From Solitalea agri (GTDB taxonomy: Bacteria > Bacteroidota > Bacteroidia > Sphingobacteriales > Sphingobacteriaceae): a DNA stretch of 64,000 nt. Both the position numbers and the translations under genes were made by a program. The notes under the pieces are model-generated. The model made no database searches. It was not told the origin of the DNA and saw only the letters and a program-made list of their open reading frames with translations. This document shows, one piece after another, positions 54,201 to 61,852 of this stretch. The stretch's first letter is position 1; each line of letters starts with the position of its first letter. The stretch lies in assembly GCF_023914155.1 (NCBI RefSeq), contig NZ_JAMWYS010000009.1:183994-247993 (forward strand), given 5' to 3'.

Positions 54201-54342
54201 AAACGGTAACCGTTTTAAAAAGGGTTGTGTCCTGACTGTTTGACCTTGTCCCTTTAACACTTTTTGTTTGAGCATTACCCGTCTGACAAAGCAAGCAGAT
54301 TAGCCAAACTAAAGCGAACCAATAATGTACTTTCTGTTTCAT
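51202..54342 (-). CDS. SusC/RagA-family TonB-dependent transporter, divergent N-terminus
   Basis: 1046 residues. Signal peptide (WFALVWLICLLCQTGNAQ). The next ~95 residues are an atypical regulatory-like module (VTVSVKDLGSSKVLDSVRVT, FENNPSRNLVLHKPGYRRV) rather than the usual CarboxypepD pattern, and no STN domain is present. The plug has IRLRGANNLPY, ILLDGVQVT and FGLRGGNGVIAI; the expected GSRAANG is changed to GLRGGNG. Barrel ends FTLNANF. It is the first gene of the 24-kb block, with an operator-like element 50-122 bp upstream. It may have specialised from the second pair. Confidence 0.9.
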   Translation of the reverse strand: MKQKVHYWFALVWLICLLCQTGNAQTKSVKGTRSNSQDTTLFKTVTVSVKDLGSSKVLDSVRVTLGQESKFTTNGQVVFENNPSRNLVLHKPGYRRVAKYVTSETVSIAMVSLDESEGFLISTGQSKAVSPLFSGSTVTVKGNDLRKVNSINFIDALKYYVPSLTVIYSNNNGSNPNSLPEIRLRGANNLPYATTLANSTNAGSGVQKNPSAADYVASNVTSNSSPIILLDGVQVTLQTAMDIDLNRVQSVTVLQDAVSTASFGLRGGNGVIAIQTSKPKSGLNISFSEQVQGAQADISSFNSLSAKEKFELENAAGLYPSTTDAVYQNRYDQVYNKGNNTNWLQIPLQNGIGLKHSLAVSTGTENIFYGVTAAYNDIQGTMKGSNRKNLDLSTDFGGNLGGFSFSNKFSYLGSDASNSPYGKFSDYTKLNPYWTPYDLNTGKFQKYLEGDVYLNPAYNSTLATTDNAKYARYNNQTNLSLLLGAGFQLNGIASITKQSDELNYFLPPSHTNFGNITAANILSRGLYNYTANSFLDVQGGANLQYQKNLGKHEISANFGENISQTSSESELISVSGFAIDRLADIAYGTAYKGEKPVSSKIVTRYASTFGNASYSYDKRYQIDLSGALDNYSGLSSTSKFGAVGLSWNVQNESFLKNVSWINLLKVKGSLGITGNQNFLSYLDRTAYDYYTNQQYIPGTGNSSTIGQGLGSYLIAFGNKNLKAPETYKQDAGIDAALFNNRLALNFNVYQQKSSNIIMPTLSASSTGYQGFSYYDNYAGIENKGFEFGIAGTVYRSQKNNLSWNVMVNSLHNTDKITSIAPFIEQVNANNNTVSSQDKPQSQYKVGYSPSAIWAVRSVGIDPITGNETFMSKDGSLTFLWDADDKVFAGNLTPKWQGSFGTDVTFRQFSLGMYFDYQLGAKVYNQTLADRVENANIMFNVDSRAASAQRWQQDMSNPLYKALSLNGMATSPTYATTRFVEKDDKIQCASMMIGYAMPKSIAEKLKAQSMGFKFIVNDAFEWGGANMERGIYYPFQRNYTFTLNANF

Positions 54343-54391
54343 TGAATCGATTTTATTTATTGAATTGAAAACCTAAATAAGCCTTTTATAT

Positions 54392-54464
54392 TGATTATCA
54401 GGCCATAGCGGATCACTACATTATCACTACAAAGCATGAAGAACATCAATATTTCATTACTACA
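54392..54464 (-). promoter_or_regulatory. Spaced operator-like element, copy B
   Basis: TGATTATCA (54392), ATCACTACA (54412), ATCACTACA (54423) and ATTACTACA (54456), with offsets 0, 20, 31 and 64, identical to copy A (29684-29756). It lies 50-122 bp before the susC start codon. The three ACTACA words are 11 and 33 bp apart, multiples of a helical turn, so a protein could bind all three on one face. The rest of 54343-54745 has no gene. Candidate binders are the divergent TPR-HTH regulators. Confidence 0.75.
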
Positions 54465-54715
54465 TAAAGTATTTCAAATGGCTTTAAACAGAGTAAGGCA
54501 AGAAAATAAACGAAGAGTTAAGAAAAGTTATCACTCAACTTGGTTAAAAAAGGACCTAAAAGTCTGGGAAATTAAATTTTGGAAGCAGTAATTGACGCAG
54601 CAAATTATTTTGAGTTCAATAATCTTGCAGCAATATAAATTGAACTAATAAGTCGTGGTTTTTTATTAAATTAATCAATGTTGCGCATTGCAGAAGTATA
54701 ATTTACCCTCCTGTA

Positions 54716-54729
54716 CGTTTAAGTAAACG
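54716..54729. promoter_or_regulatory. Palindrome before the first TPR-HTH gene
   Basis: CGTTTA-AG-TAAACG, 16 bp before the ATG at 54746. It overlaps a TACGTTTA sequence resembling the -7 box, so binding here would block transcription. Autoregulation is an inference. Confidence 0.4.
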
Positions 54730-54745
54730 AAAAAAAAGTTTGGAG

Positions 54746-56404
54746 ATGATACGACTATCGGCTTCATTTTTATTGATGACTTTTCTCGCTCAGTTTGCAT
54801 GGGCTCAGTCTGACTCCACTATCGACAGCCTAAAAGCTGCTTTAAAACATACCGAAAGTGACCCCACGAAAATAAATATTACCACAGAGCTTTCTGAAGA
54901 GTTATATAAAACCAATCCCCAGCAAGCTTTGGTTTATGCACATGAATTGGAGTTACTTGCTCTTAAAATCAACTCCGATTCCTTATTAAACTACGCCTAT
55001 ATAAACCAGGCTACGGCATTTTTACATATGGGCAATTATTCCCAGTCCCTACAACTTTATCTTAAAGCTATCCAGAGAGCCCAAAAGTCGGGCGACTCCT
55101 TTGCATTGTTCTCGGCCTATGAAAAACTTGGAATACTTTATCACTATCAAAACAATGATCGCAAAGCATTACAGTACTTTTTTTCTGCTCTTAGCCAGTT
55201 TTCGAAGAAAAAAGTTACTAATAAAAGATTGATAGAGCGAAGGGGTTATCTGCTTAAAAATATTGGTATTGCTTATACAGGGATAAAAAACTATCAAAAG
55301 TCGGCCTATTACTTTGATCAGGCATTAACATTAGCCAGGGAGCAAAACAATTATGAGCTAATGGCCAATGTAATCAGCAACCAGGGGACCTTACTGAGTG
55401 ACCAAGGCCGAAAAGATTTAGCCCTTAAACAATACTTTAGTGCTTTAGCGATAAGAAAAGCGCATAATAACAAATGGGGCTTAGCCACTTCATACCTGGA
55501 TATAGGCCAGTTTTATTTTAATCAAAAGGATTATGTCAACGCTGAGGTTTATTTAAAAGAGGCCGTTACGCTAGGGAAACAAGTAGAGTTCTGGCCCAGC
55601 GTAAACACCTCATCCTCTTACCTTTATAGACTATATAAACAAAATGGAGACTACAAAAACGCACTTCAAACGTTTGAATTGAACAAGGAAGTGACCGACA
55701 CTTTATATAGCAGAGAGCGGATTAAAAAAATGCAACAATTGGAGATGCAGTATGAGTTTGACCGTAAGCAGACTGAACTTAAAACTCAACAGCGCAAAAA
55801 AGAACTCCATTATTGGTTAGGTACGGTAACGCTAATACTTTTATTAACAGGTGTTTTTCTTCTTTACTTGCTGCAACGTAATAAAATCAAAAAAATGAAG
55901 CTTATGCGAAGGCACTTACAGCTGGAAACAATGCATTTAGAATCTGACTTGGAAGCCAAAGACAAAGAACTTGTGCTGAATATGAAGAATTTGGCCGATC
56001 AAAAAGAAATGATTAATGATGTTTCGAATAAATTGCTGGCAATTAAAAAAGATTTAAACAACACATCTCAAAAAACAGTTCAAAAAATCGTGCATGAACT
56101 TCAAGCAAATTTACAACCCGAATTATTAGACGAGTTTGAAATAAGATTTCAGGGTATACACGAAGATTTTTATAAAAAATTAAATGAAAAGTTTGACGAC
56201 CTTACCCCTAACGAGCGCAAATTGTGCGCATTACTTAAGCTTAACATGACCTCTAAAGAAATTGCGACAATCACCCACCAAAGTGCAAAATCAATAGATG
56301 TTGCCCGTACAAGACTCCGCAAAAAGCTAAACTTAACCGGCACCGATTTAAATTTGACCGACTTTCTTATCCAGCTTGATAACCATAAGCAGAACTTGCT
56401 GTAA
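54746..56404 (+). CDS. TPR-repeat, membrane-anchored HTH transcriptional regulator 1
   Basis: 552 residues from ATG 54746, preceded directly by GGAG; a TTG at 54740 would add two residues. Signal peptide (SASFLLMTFLAQFAWA), about seven TPR-type repeats (~60-330: QQALVYAHELELLALKI, RKALQYFFSALSQF, VNAEVYLKEAVTLGK), one membrane span at ~359-379, a coiled coil and a C-terminal LuxR-like helix-turn-helix (LTPNERKLCALLKLNMTSKE, IATITHQSAKSIDVARTRLR). The TPRs lie outside and the HTH inside, so it can sense a ligand across the membrane. It diverges from the 24-kb block and is a strong candidate for its regulator. Confidence 0.85.
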   Translation: MIRLSASFLLMTFLAQFAWAQSDSTIDSLKAALKHTESDPTKINITTELSEELYKTNPQQALVYAHELELLALKINSDSLLNYAYINQATAFLHMGNYSQSLQLYLKAIQRAQKSGDSFALFSAYEKLGILYHYQNNDRKALQYFFSALSQFSKKKVTNKRLIERRGYLLKNIGIAYTGIKNYQKSAYYFDQALTLAREQNNYELMANVISNQGTLLSDQGRKDLALKQYFSALAIRKAHNNKWGLATSYLDIGQFYFNQKDYVNAEVYLKEAVTLGKQVEFWPSVNTSSSYLYRLYKQNGDYKNALQTFELNKEVTDTLYSRERIKKMQQLEMQYEFDRKQTELKTQQRKKELHYWLGTVTLILLLTGVFLLYLLQRNKIKKMKLMRRHLQLETMHLESDLEAKDKELVLNMKNLADQKEMINDVSNKLLAIKKDLNNTSQKTVQKIVHELQANLQPELLDEFEIRFQGIHEDFYKKLNEKFDDLTPNERKLCALLKLNMTSKEIATITHQSAKSIDVARTRLRKKLNLTGTDLNLTDFLIQLDNHKQNLL

Positions 56405-56477
56405 ATTGGTTTTAGCTATTTTTTCAATTGCTACATTTTCATAACATTGTAAGTTCTTAACATAAAGCATCAGTTCA

Positions 56478-58178
56478 GTGAATTATTCCCTTTCCGATCA
56501 TTCATTAAGCCATAAAAAAAATAGAATTGATTTACTTTCAAAACAGTTCATATTACTAATTTTTACATTTCTTCTTAGTTTAAATTGCTACAGTCAGATT
56601 GCTAACACTGATAGTCTGGAAGGAGCCTTGTTACGTACCGACGACCCTAAGGAACGATTAAATATCACCTTATTACTCTCAGAGCTTAGTATTAACACCT
56701 TTCCTCAGCAATCCTTTAAATATGCAGATGAAGCGCTACGACTTGCAGAAAGCCTTGGCCCCGATTCATTGGTATACAAAGCGAATTTTTACCTGGCTAC
56801 TGCATATCTCGAATTGGGTAATTACCCCAGAGCGTTACAACTGTATCAAAAACTAATAAAGGATGCTCAAAAATACATCGGTTTAGACATGTTATCGAGG
56901 ATAAATGGCAACATCGGTAACATCTATTATTTTCAACTTGACTTTAATAAGGCCCTAACCTATTATAATGAAGCATTAAAAGGTTTTACCGTTACGGCAG
57001 CTGAAACCAATCGTAAAAAGATTCTTTTGCGTGCTACACTGCTCAACAACATTGGTAATTGTTATAATGAGGAAAAAGAATATGATAAAGCAGCCGCCTT
57101 TTATAACGAATCGCTTGGTCTTAATAAAAGGATCAACCATTTAGGGGGCATTGCCAATGTGCTTACCGACATGGGACAGCTGTACCGAAATCAGGGACAA
57201 GATGATCTGGCTCTTAAATATTACAACGAAGCGTTAACTCTTCGCAAAAACAACGACGACAAGCTCGGCTTGGTTCGTTCATATATTAAAATTGGCGAAT
57301 TGTACTTTAGTCAGCAAAAAGATTTAAACACCGCTGAAAAATATTTTAAGGATGCAGTTGATTTAGGTAGTAGTATCGGTGCATGGGAAACTGTTAATGA
57401 GGCCTCTTCTTCATTGTATAAATTGTATAAAAAGCAAGGTAAGTATAATGAAGCTTTACAATCATTAGAATTAAACAAACAGGTAAATGACAGTTTGTTT
57501 AACCAGGAGCGTACCCGAAAAATAGCCGAACTCGAAATGCAATTTGATTTTGATCAGAAAAGACGTTTTTTAGATGCCAATCAAAAAGAAAAAGAACTCT
57601 ACTATTGGATTGGGGGAATTGGCCTTTTACTTTCATTAACCATTGTTTCACTGCTCTTTTTGTTGCAACGCAATAAAGCTCGCAACGCTCAGCTCGAGCA
57701 ACTTAAACTACAATTAGAGAAACGCAACCTCGAGGATAACCTGAAAATTAAGGATAAAGAACTGACAACCAATGTCATTCATCTTTTAAATAAAAATGAA
57801 CTAATCAACACTATTTCCACAAAACTGGTTGAACTGAAAAAGGAAGTGGGTGAGGATTCACAAAAGGCTGTTCAAAAAATAATGCTTGATCTGCAGTCGA
57901 ATCTTCAGCCCGAATTATTGGAAGAGTTTGAATTCCGGTTCCAACAAGTTCACGAGAAGTTCTATAAAAACTTAAATGAACAATTTCCGAATTTAACGCC
58001 AAGTGAACGCAGGTTATGTGCTTTTCTTAAGCTGAATATGACCACCAAAGAGATTTCGGCCATTACTCATCAAAATGCAAAATCAATAGATGTAGCTCGT
58101 ACCCGACTTAGGAAAAAACTGAATTTAACGGGAACAGACCATAATTTGGTAAACTTTCTTGCTTATCTGGACAATTAA
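56478..58178 (+). CDS. TPR-repeat, membrane-anchored HTH transcriptional regulator 2
   Basis: 566 residues, GTG start. A longer N-terminal leader precedes the signal peptide (QFILLIFTFLLSLNCYSQ). It has the same order as regulator 1: TPR repeats (QSFKYADEALRLAES, NKALTYYNEALKGF, DLALKYYNEALTLRK), span at ~374-394 (GGIGLLLSLTIVSLLFLLQ), coiled coil and HTH (LTPSERRLCAFLKLNMTTKE, ISAITHQNAKSIDVARTRLR). The HTH helices are almost identical to those of regulator 1 while the sensor halves differ. So they may bind the same DNA but respond to different signals. It ends at a bidirectional terminator. Confidence 0.85.
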   Translation: MNYSLSDHSLSHKKNRIDLLSKQFILLIFTFLLSLNCYSQIANTDSLEGALLRTDDPKERLNITLLLSELSINTFPQQSFKYADEALRLAESLGPDSLVYKANFYLATAYLELGNYPRALQLYQKLIKDAQKYIGLDMLSRINGNIGNIYYFQLDFNKALTYYNEALKGFTVTAAETNRKKILLRATLLNNIGNCYNEEKEYDKAAAFYNESLGLNKRINHLGGIANVLTDMGQLYRNQGQDDLALKYYNEALTLRKNNDDKLGLVRSYIKIGELYFSQQKDLNTAEKYFKDAVDLGSSIGAWETVNEASSSLYKLYKKQGKYNEALQSLELNKQVNDSLFNQERTRKIAELEMQFDFDQKRRFLDANQKEKELYYWIGGIGLLLSLTIVSLLFLLQRNKARNAQLEQLKLQLEKRNLEDNLKIKDKELTTNVIHLLNKNELINTISTKLVELKKEVGEDSQKAVQKIMLDLQSNLQPELLEEFEFRFQQVHEKFYKNLNEQFPNLTPSERRLCAFLKLNMTTKEISAITHQNAKSIDVARTRLRKKLNLTGTDHNLVNFLAYLDN

Positions 58179-58204
58179 GTTGATTTAAAACAAAAGAAAC
58201 TAAT

Positions 58205-58255
58205 AAAAAGCCAAAACCTTATCAATAATATTAATTGATAAAGTTTTGGCTTTTT
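58205..58255. terminator. Bidirectional terminator
   Basis: AAAAAGCCAAAACCTTATCAA pairs with its complement, 20 of 21 bp, around a 9-nt AT loop. It has A-run and T-run ends and sits between convergent genes (regulator 2 and the acyltransferase). Confidence 0.92.
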
Positions 58256-58262
58256 TATCAGT

Positions 58263-59333
58263 TTAGCCAATTACCTGCTCTACCTCCTTATTTTTCGAAA
58301 GTTTTTGTTTCAACCAATTTCTTATAGGTTCATCATATAGTTTTAATGCTGCATAGGCCAAAACAATACAAAATATAAACAATGCAGCTCCTACATAAAA
58401 CATCATGTTATCTGCAGGTTTTTCTTTATAAAACCACCCTATATAAACATACATAAAAGGATAGTGCAGGATATAAATAGGATACGATAGATCTCCGGAG
58501 AATTTGCACACTTTAGCAAGCCAGCCTTTCACTTCCCCACCTGCTCCTGCAGCCACAATTAGCGGAAATGCCAGAATAATACAAGCTGCTTCATATAGTC
58601 CGTTATATTTTGGGTGAGGTAAACATAGCAAGACAATTAAAGCAACCGAGCACAGAATATAAGCATGCTTAAGCTTGATCAACTTTCCTGAGCGGAACAA
58701 CAACAATCCGGCAAAAAATGGAAACATCATCCGGGTAACACCTGTCCAAAAAGTTTCAAAGCTCCAGCCGGTAGCAATGTCGTTTCTGTAGATAGCAACA
58801 ACAGCCAACGCAATACCACTGATTGTTACCAAAATCGACAAAGCCGTTTTATTCATTTTCCTGCCTACTAGCGCATAAATAATATTAGCGAGATACTCTT
58901 GCAAAAGCGACCAACACGGTCCATTTAACGAATGTGTTTCTCCCCACCCCCTAACATCAGGTCCGGGAATTAACGTAAAGCCCAACAGCACTAATCCGCT
59001 TAGTTTTAGCCAACCCCAATTATGAAATCCATTGGTATAAGGGTCGAGCCAAAAGCCAATTCCGCCTAAAATAACACCTAAAGTCACCAGGGGATGCAGA
59101 CGAACCAATCGAATTTTGAAGAAATCGATGACATTCATTTTTGCCCAGCGGTCATCATAGGCATATCCTACCACAAAACCTGATAACAAAAAGAAAAAGT
59201 CAACAGCTAAATAACCATGATGAATCGGATGAATGGAATAATCGATGTATTTAGCTTCATATAAATGAAAGATGACAACCAGAATGGCGGCTGTTCCTCG
59301 TAAGCCGTCGAGGATAGGAAAGTGTGGTTTCAC
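58263..59333 (-). CDS. Acyltransferase 3 family membrane protein
   Basis: 356 residues, GTG start. It has about ten membrane spans. The family signature is at the N-terminus: FPILDGLRGTAAILVVIFHL (DGLRG and the His of IFH), and GYLAVDFFFLLSGFVVGYAY. There is no SGNH domain, so it is the single-domain type that O-acetylates sugars or exopolysaccharides at the inner membrane. Acceptor unknown. It is downstream of the GH3 gene on the same strand, but a terminator separates them. Confidence 0.88.
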   Translation of the reverse strand: MKPHFPILDGLRGTAAILVVIFHLYEAKYIDYSIHPIHHGYLAVDFFFLLSGFVVGYAYDDRWAKMNVIDFFKIRLVRLHPLVTLGVILGGIGFWLDPYTNGFHNWGWLKLSGLVLLGFTLIPGPDVRGWGETHSLNGPCWSLLQEYLANIIYALVGRKMNKTALSILVTISGIALAVVAIYRNDIATGWSFETFWTGVTRMMFPFFAGLLLFRSGKLIKLKHAYILCSVALIVLLCLPHPKYNGLYEAACIILAFPLIVAAGAGGEVKGWLAKVCKFSGDLSYPIYILHYPFMYVYIGWFYKEKPADNMMFYVGAALFIFCIVLAYAALKLYDEPIRNWLKQKLSKNKEVEQVIG

Positions 59334-59380
59334 AGATATTGAATAGTTTTTGGTTTAAAGCTCAAGTTAAAAAACAAAAT

Positions 59381-59409
59381 AAAAAGCCCCCCTATGGAGG
59401 AGGGGCTTT
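59381..59409 (-). terminator. Terminator of the GH3 gene
   Basis: On the minus strand AAAGCCCC and GGGGCTTT close a GC-rich hairpin followed by TTATTTTG. It lies 8 bp after the GH3 stop. Confidence 0.85.
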
Positions 59410-59416
59410 CCAATCG

Positions 59417-61636
59417 TTATTTTAATTTAAATGCCACTTTGGTTTTAATATCCGAAGATGAGGCACCAATCAGTGCTTCAAAATCACCAGGTTCTGCTAC
59501 CCAATCATGTTTTTTATCATCAAAGAAACTCAAGGCTGACTTATCAACGGTAATAGAAACTGTTTTGCTTTCACCGGCTTTAAGAGCTACTTTTTCAAAA
59601 CCTTTAAGTTCTTTAACCGGGCGAGGCAATGACGATTTTAAATCAGTGATGTATAATTGAACCACTTCGGCACCATCGCGCTTGCCAGTATTTTTCACCT
59701 CCACATTAAAGGTAATTTTATCATCGGCAGTAAGCTCTTTTTTATCGGCAGTTACTTTCCCGTATTCAAAAGTGGTGTAACTTAAACCATGACCGAAGCT
59801 GAACAAAGGCTTAATTTTTTGTTTATCAGCATAACGGTAACCTACAAATAAGCCTTCACGATAAGTTTGCTCGTTATTTTTTCCAGGGAAATCACCTAAA
59901 GCATGCGCACCGTTATCAGTTAATTTTACAGGAAAAGTGAAGGTCAATTTACCCGATGGGTTAACATCACCTACTAATACTTCAGCCAGAGCATTTCCAG
60001 CTTCGGTACCCAAAAACCATCCTTGTATAATGCCCGGAACTTCATTGACCCATGGCATGGCCACTGCATTACCCGAAATATTAACAAATACCAGGTTCTT
60101 ATTTACCTTCACTAATTCGCTAACTAATTTATCCTGATCATAAGGAAGTTCAAGGCCTTTACGGTCAGCGCCTTCAGCATCCTGATGATCGCTTTTGTTT
60201 AGGCCACCGATAAAGATTACTACATCAGCAGATTTAGCCACATTGATAGCCTCGGCCTGCAACTCTGCCGCAGAACGTTTTTCTGCTAAATTCTGTCCCG
60301 AAGCAACGCCGTTATAGCTCCCTGAAGCATCACCTACATAACCACGGGCGTAAACGATCTCGGCTTGAGAACCAATTCGTTTCTTTAATCCATCCAATGG
60401 CGAAACTTCATATTTTGCTTTCAAAGAAGAACTTCCTCCTCCCACAGTCATCATCTTAATAGCATTCTCACCAATTACAGCAATCTTCTTTGTTTTATTC
60501 AGGTCAATTGGAAGCATATTGTTTTTGTTCTTTAAAAGCACAATCCCTTCTTCAGCAATCTTACGACCGACTAAAGCATGCTCTTTAGTAGCAAATGAAC
60601 CATATGGTCTGTTCCGGTTCATCGTTGTTAAAAACGATAAACGAAGAATACGACGAACCTTTTCATCCAACTCCTCTGTTCCTACTTTACCGTCTTTAAT
60701 TAATTTTAAATAGGGTTGAGCTAGGTAATAGTTATCGTAGGCATTACTGGTTCCCCATGATAAACCATTTGTCCAGGTACCAAACTCCATATCCAAGCCG
60801 TTATGAATTGCCTGATTAAGATCGTGAACACCTCCCCAGTCAGAAATCACAACTCCTTCGAAACCCCATTCTTTACGCAAAATATCTTTCAATAAATATT
60901 CGTTGTGACAACACTGCTGTCCTTTGTACTTGTTGTAAGAACCCATGATGGCCAAAGCTCCGCCTTCCTGAATTGCAGCTTTAAAGGCAGGTAGATAAAT
61001 CTCATACAATGTTCGGTCATCAACATTTACATTTACCGTGTTACGATCAGTTTCCTGATTGTTCAATGCAAAATGCTTAACACAAGCTGCTACACCATTT
61101 TGTTGTACTCCTTTAATGTAAGGCACTACCATTTGACCTGACAGGAAGGGGTCTTCGCCCATGTATTCAAAGTTTCTTCCGTTTAATGGTGAACGATAAA
61201 TATTTACACCCGGGCCCAGCAGAACGTTTTTATTACGGTAACGTGCTTCTTGTCCTATTGAATTACCATATAATAAGGCCATATCTCTATTCCAGGTAGC
61301 GGCTAAACAAGTAAGCGCAGGGAAAGCCGTACACGAATCATTCGTCCAACCTGCTTGAGACCACTCATCCCATAAAACCTCTGTACGAATACCATGTGGA
61401 CCGTCAGTCATCCAGTTTTCCGGAATCCCTAAACGGGGCACTCCAGGTGAGCTAAATTTCGATTGAGCATGACACATGGCAATCTTCTCCTCCAATGTCA
61501 TTTTAGATAGTGCATCTTCCACTCGTTCTTTAATAGGTTTACTATCATCTAAATAAACGGGAACTTTATTTTGCCCGAAAACACTAACAACGCTACCAAA
61601 TAATAAGGCAACAGCTATAAGAGTATTTTTTCTCAT
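59417..61636 (-). CDS. GH3 family beta-glucosidase, secreted
   Basis: 739 residues. Signal peptide (LIAVALLFGSVVSVFGQ). The GH3 (beta/alpha)8 domain spans ~30-340: VKHFALNNQETDRN (residues 186-199) and the nucleophile Asp266 in GVVISDWGGV. The (alpha/beta)6 sandwich follows (~365-600), with KIAVIGENA and VVIFIGG. A C-terminal fibronectin-III-like domain is at ~640-730 (VEVKNTGKRDGAEVVQLYIT). Length and order match the standard three-domain GH3 beta-glucosidases. It removes terminal glucose, or xylose in some members, in the periplasm or outside. No sus genes are next to it; a DUF6377 regulator gene lies 216 bp upstream. Confidence 0.93.
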   Translation of the reverse strand: MRKNTLIAVALLFGSVVSVFGQNKVPVYLDDSKPIKERVEDALSKMTLEEKIAMCHAQSKFSSPGVPRLGIPENWMTDGPHGIRTEVLWDEWSQAGWTNDSCTAFPALTCLAATWNRDMALLYGNSIGQEARYRNKNVLLGPGVNIYRSPLNGRNFEYMGEDPFLSGQMVVPYIKGVQQNGVAACVKHFALNNQETDRNTVNVNVDDRTLYEIYLPAFKAAIQEGGALAIMGSYNKYKGQQCCHNEYLLKDILRKEWGFEGVVISDWGGVHDLNQAIHNGLDMEFGTWTNGLSWGTSNAYDNYYLAQPYLKLIKDGKVGTEELDEKVRRILRLSFLTTMNRNRPYGSFATKEHALVGRKIAEEGIVLLKNKNNMLPIDLNKTKKIAVIGENAIKMMTVGGGSSSLKAKYEVSPLDGLKKRIGSQAEIVYARGYVGDASGSYNGVASGQNLAEKRSAAELQAEAINVAKSADVVIFIGGLNKSDHQDAEGADRKGLELPYDQDKLVSELVKVNKNLVFVNISGNAVAMPWVNEVPGIIQGWFLGTEAGNALAEVLVGDVNPSGKLTFTFPVKLTDNGAHALGDFPGKNNEQTYREGLFVGYRYADKQKIKPLFSFGHGLSYTTFEYGKVTADKKELTADDKITFNVEVKNTGKRDGAEVVQLYITDLKSSLPRPVKELKGFEKVALKAGESKTVSITVDKSALSFFDDKKHDWVAEPGDFEALIGASSSDIKTKVAFKLK

Positions 61637-61852
61637 AATTATAGAACTAACAATAGTTTAATATTTTTCAAATTGGTTGCAACTCAGCTATAGGAGTAAC
61701 TGAGCTTAATTACTTGAAGTTAAAACTAGAGAAATAAAATTGGGCTAAAACGTGTTGAACAAAAAAAGTAGCGAATTAACATTATCAAACCGCTGATATT
61801 CAACAAACTAAACACAAAGCCAGAGATAAAAAAGTAGTAAAAAACAATGCTT

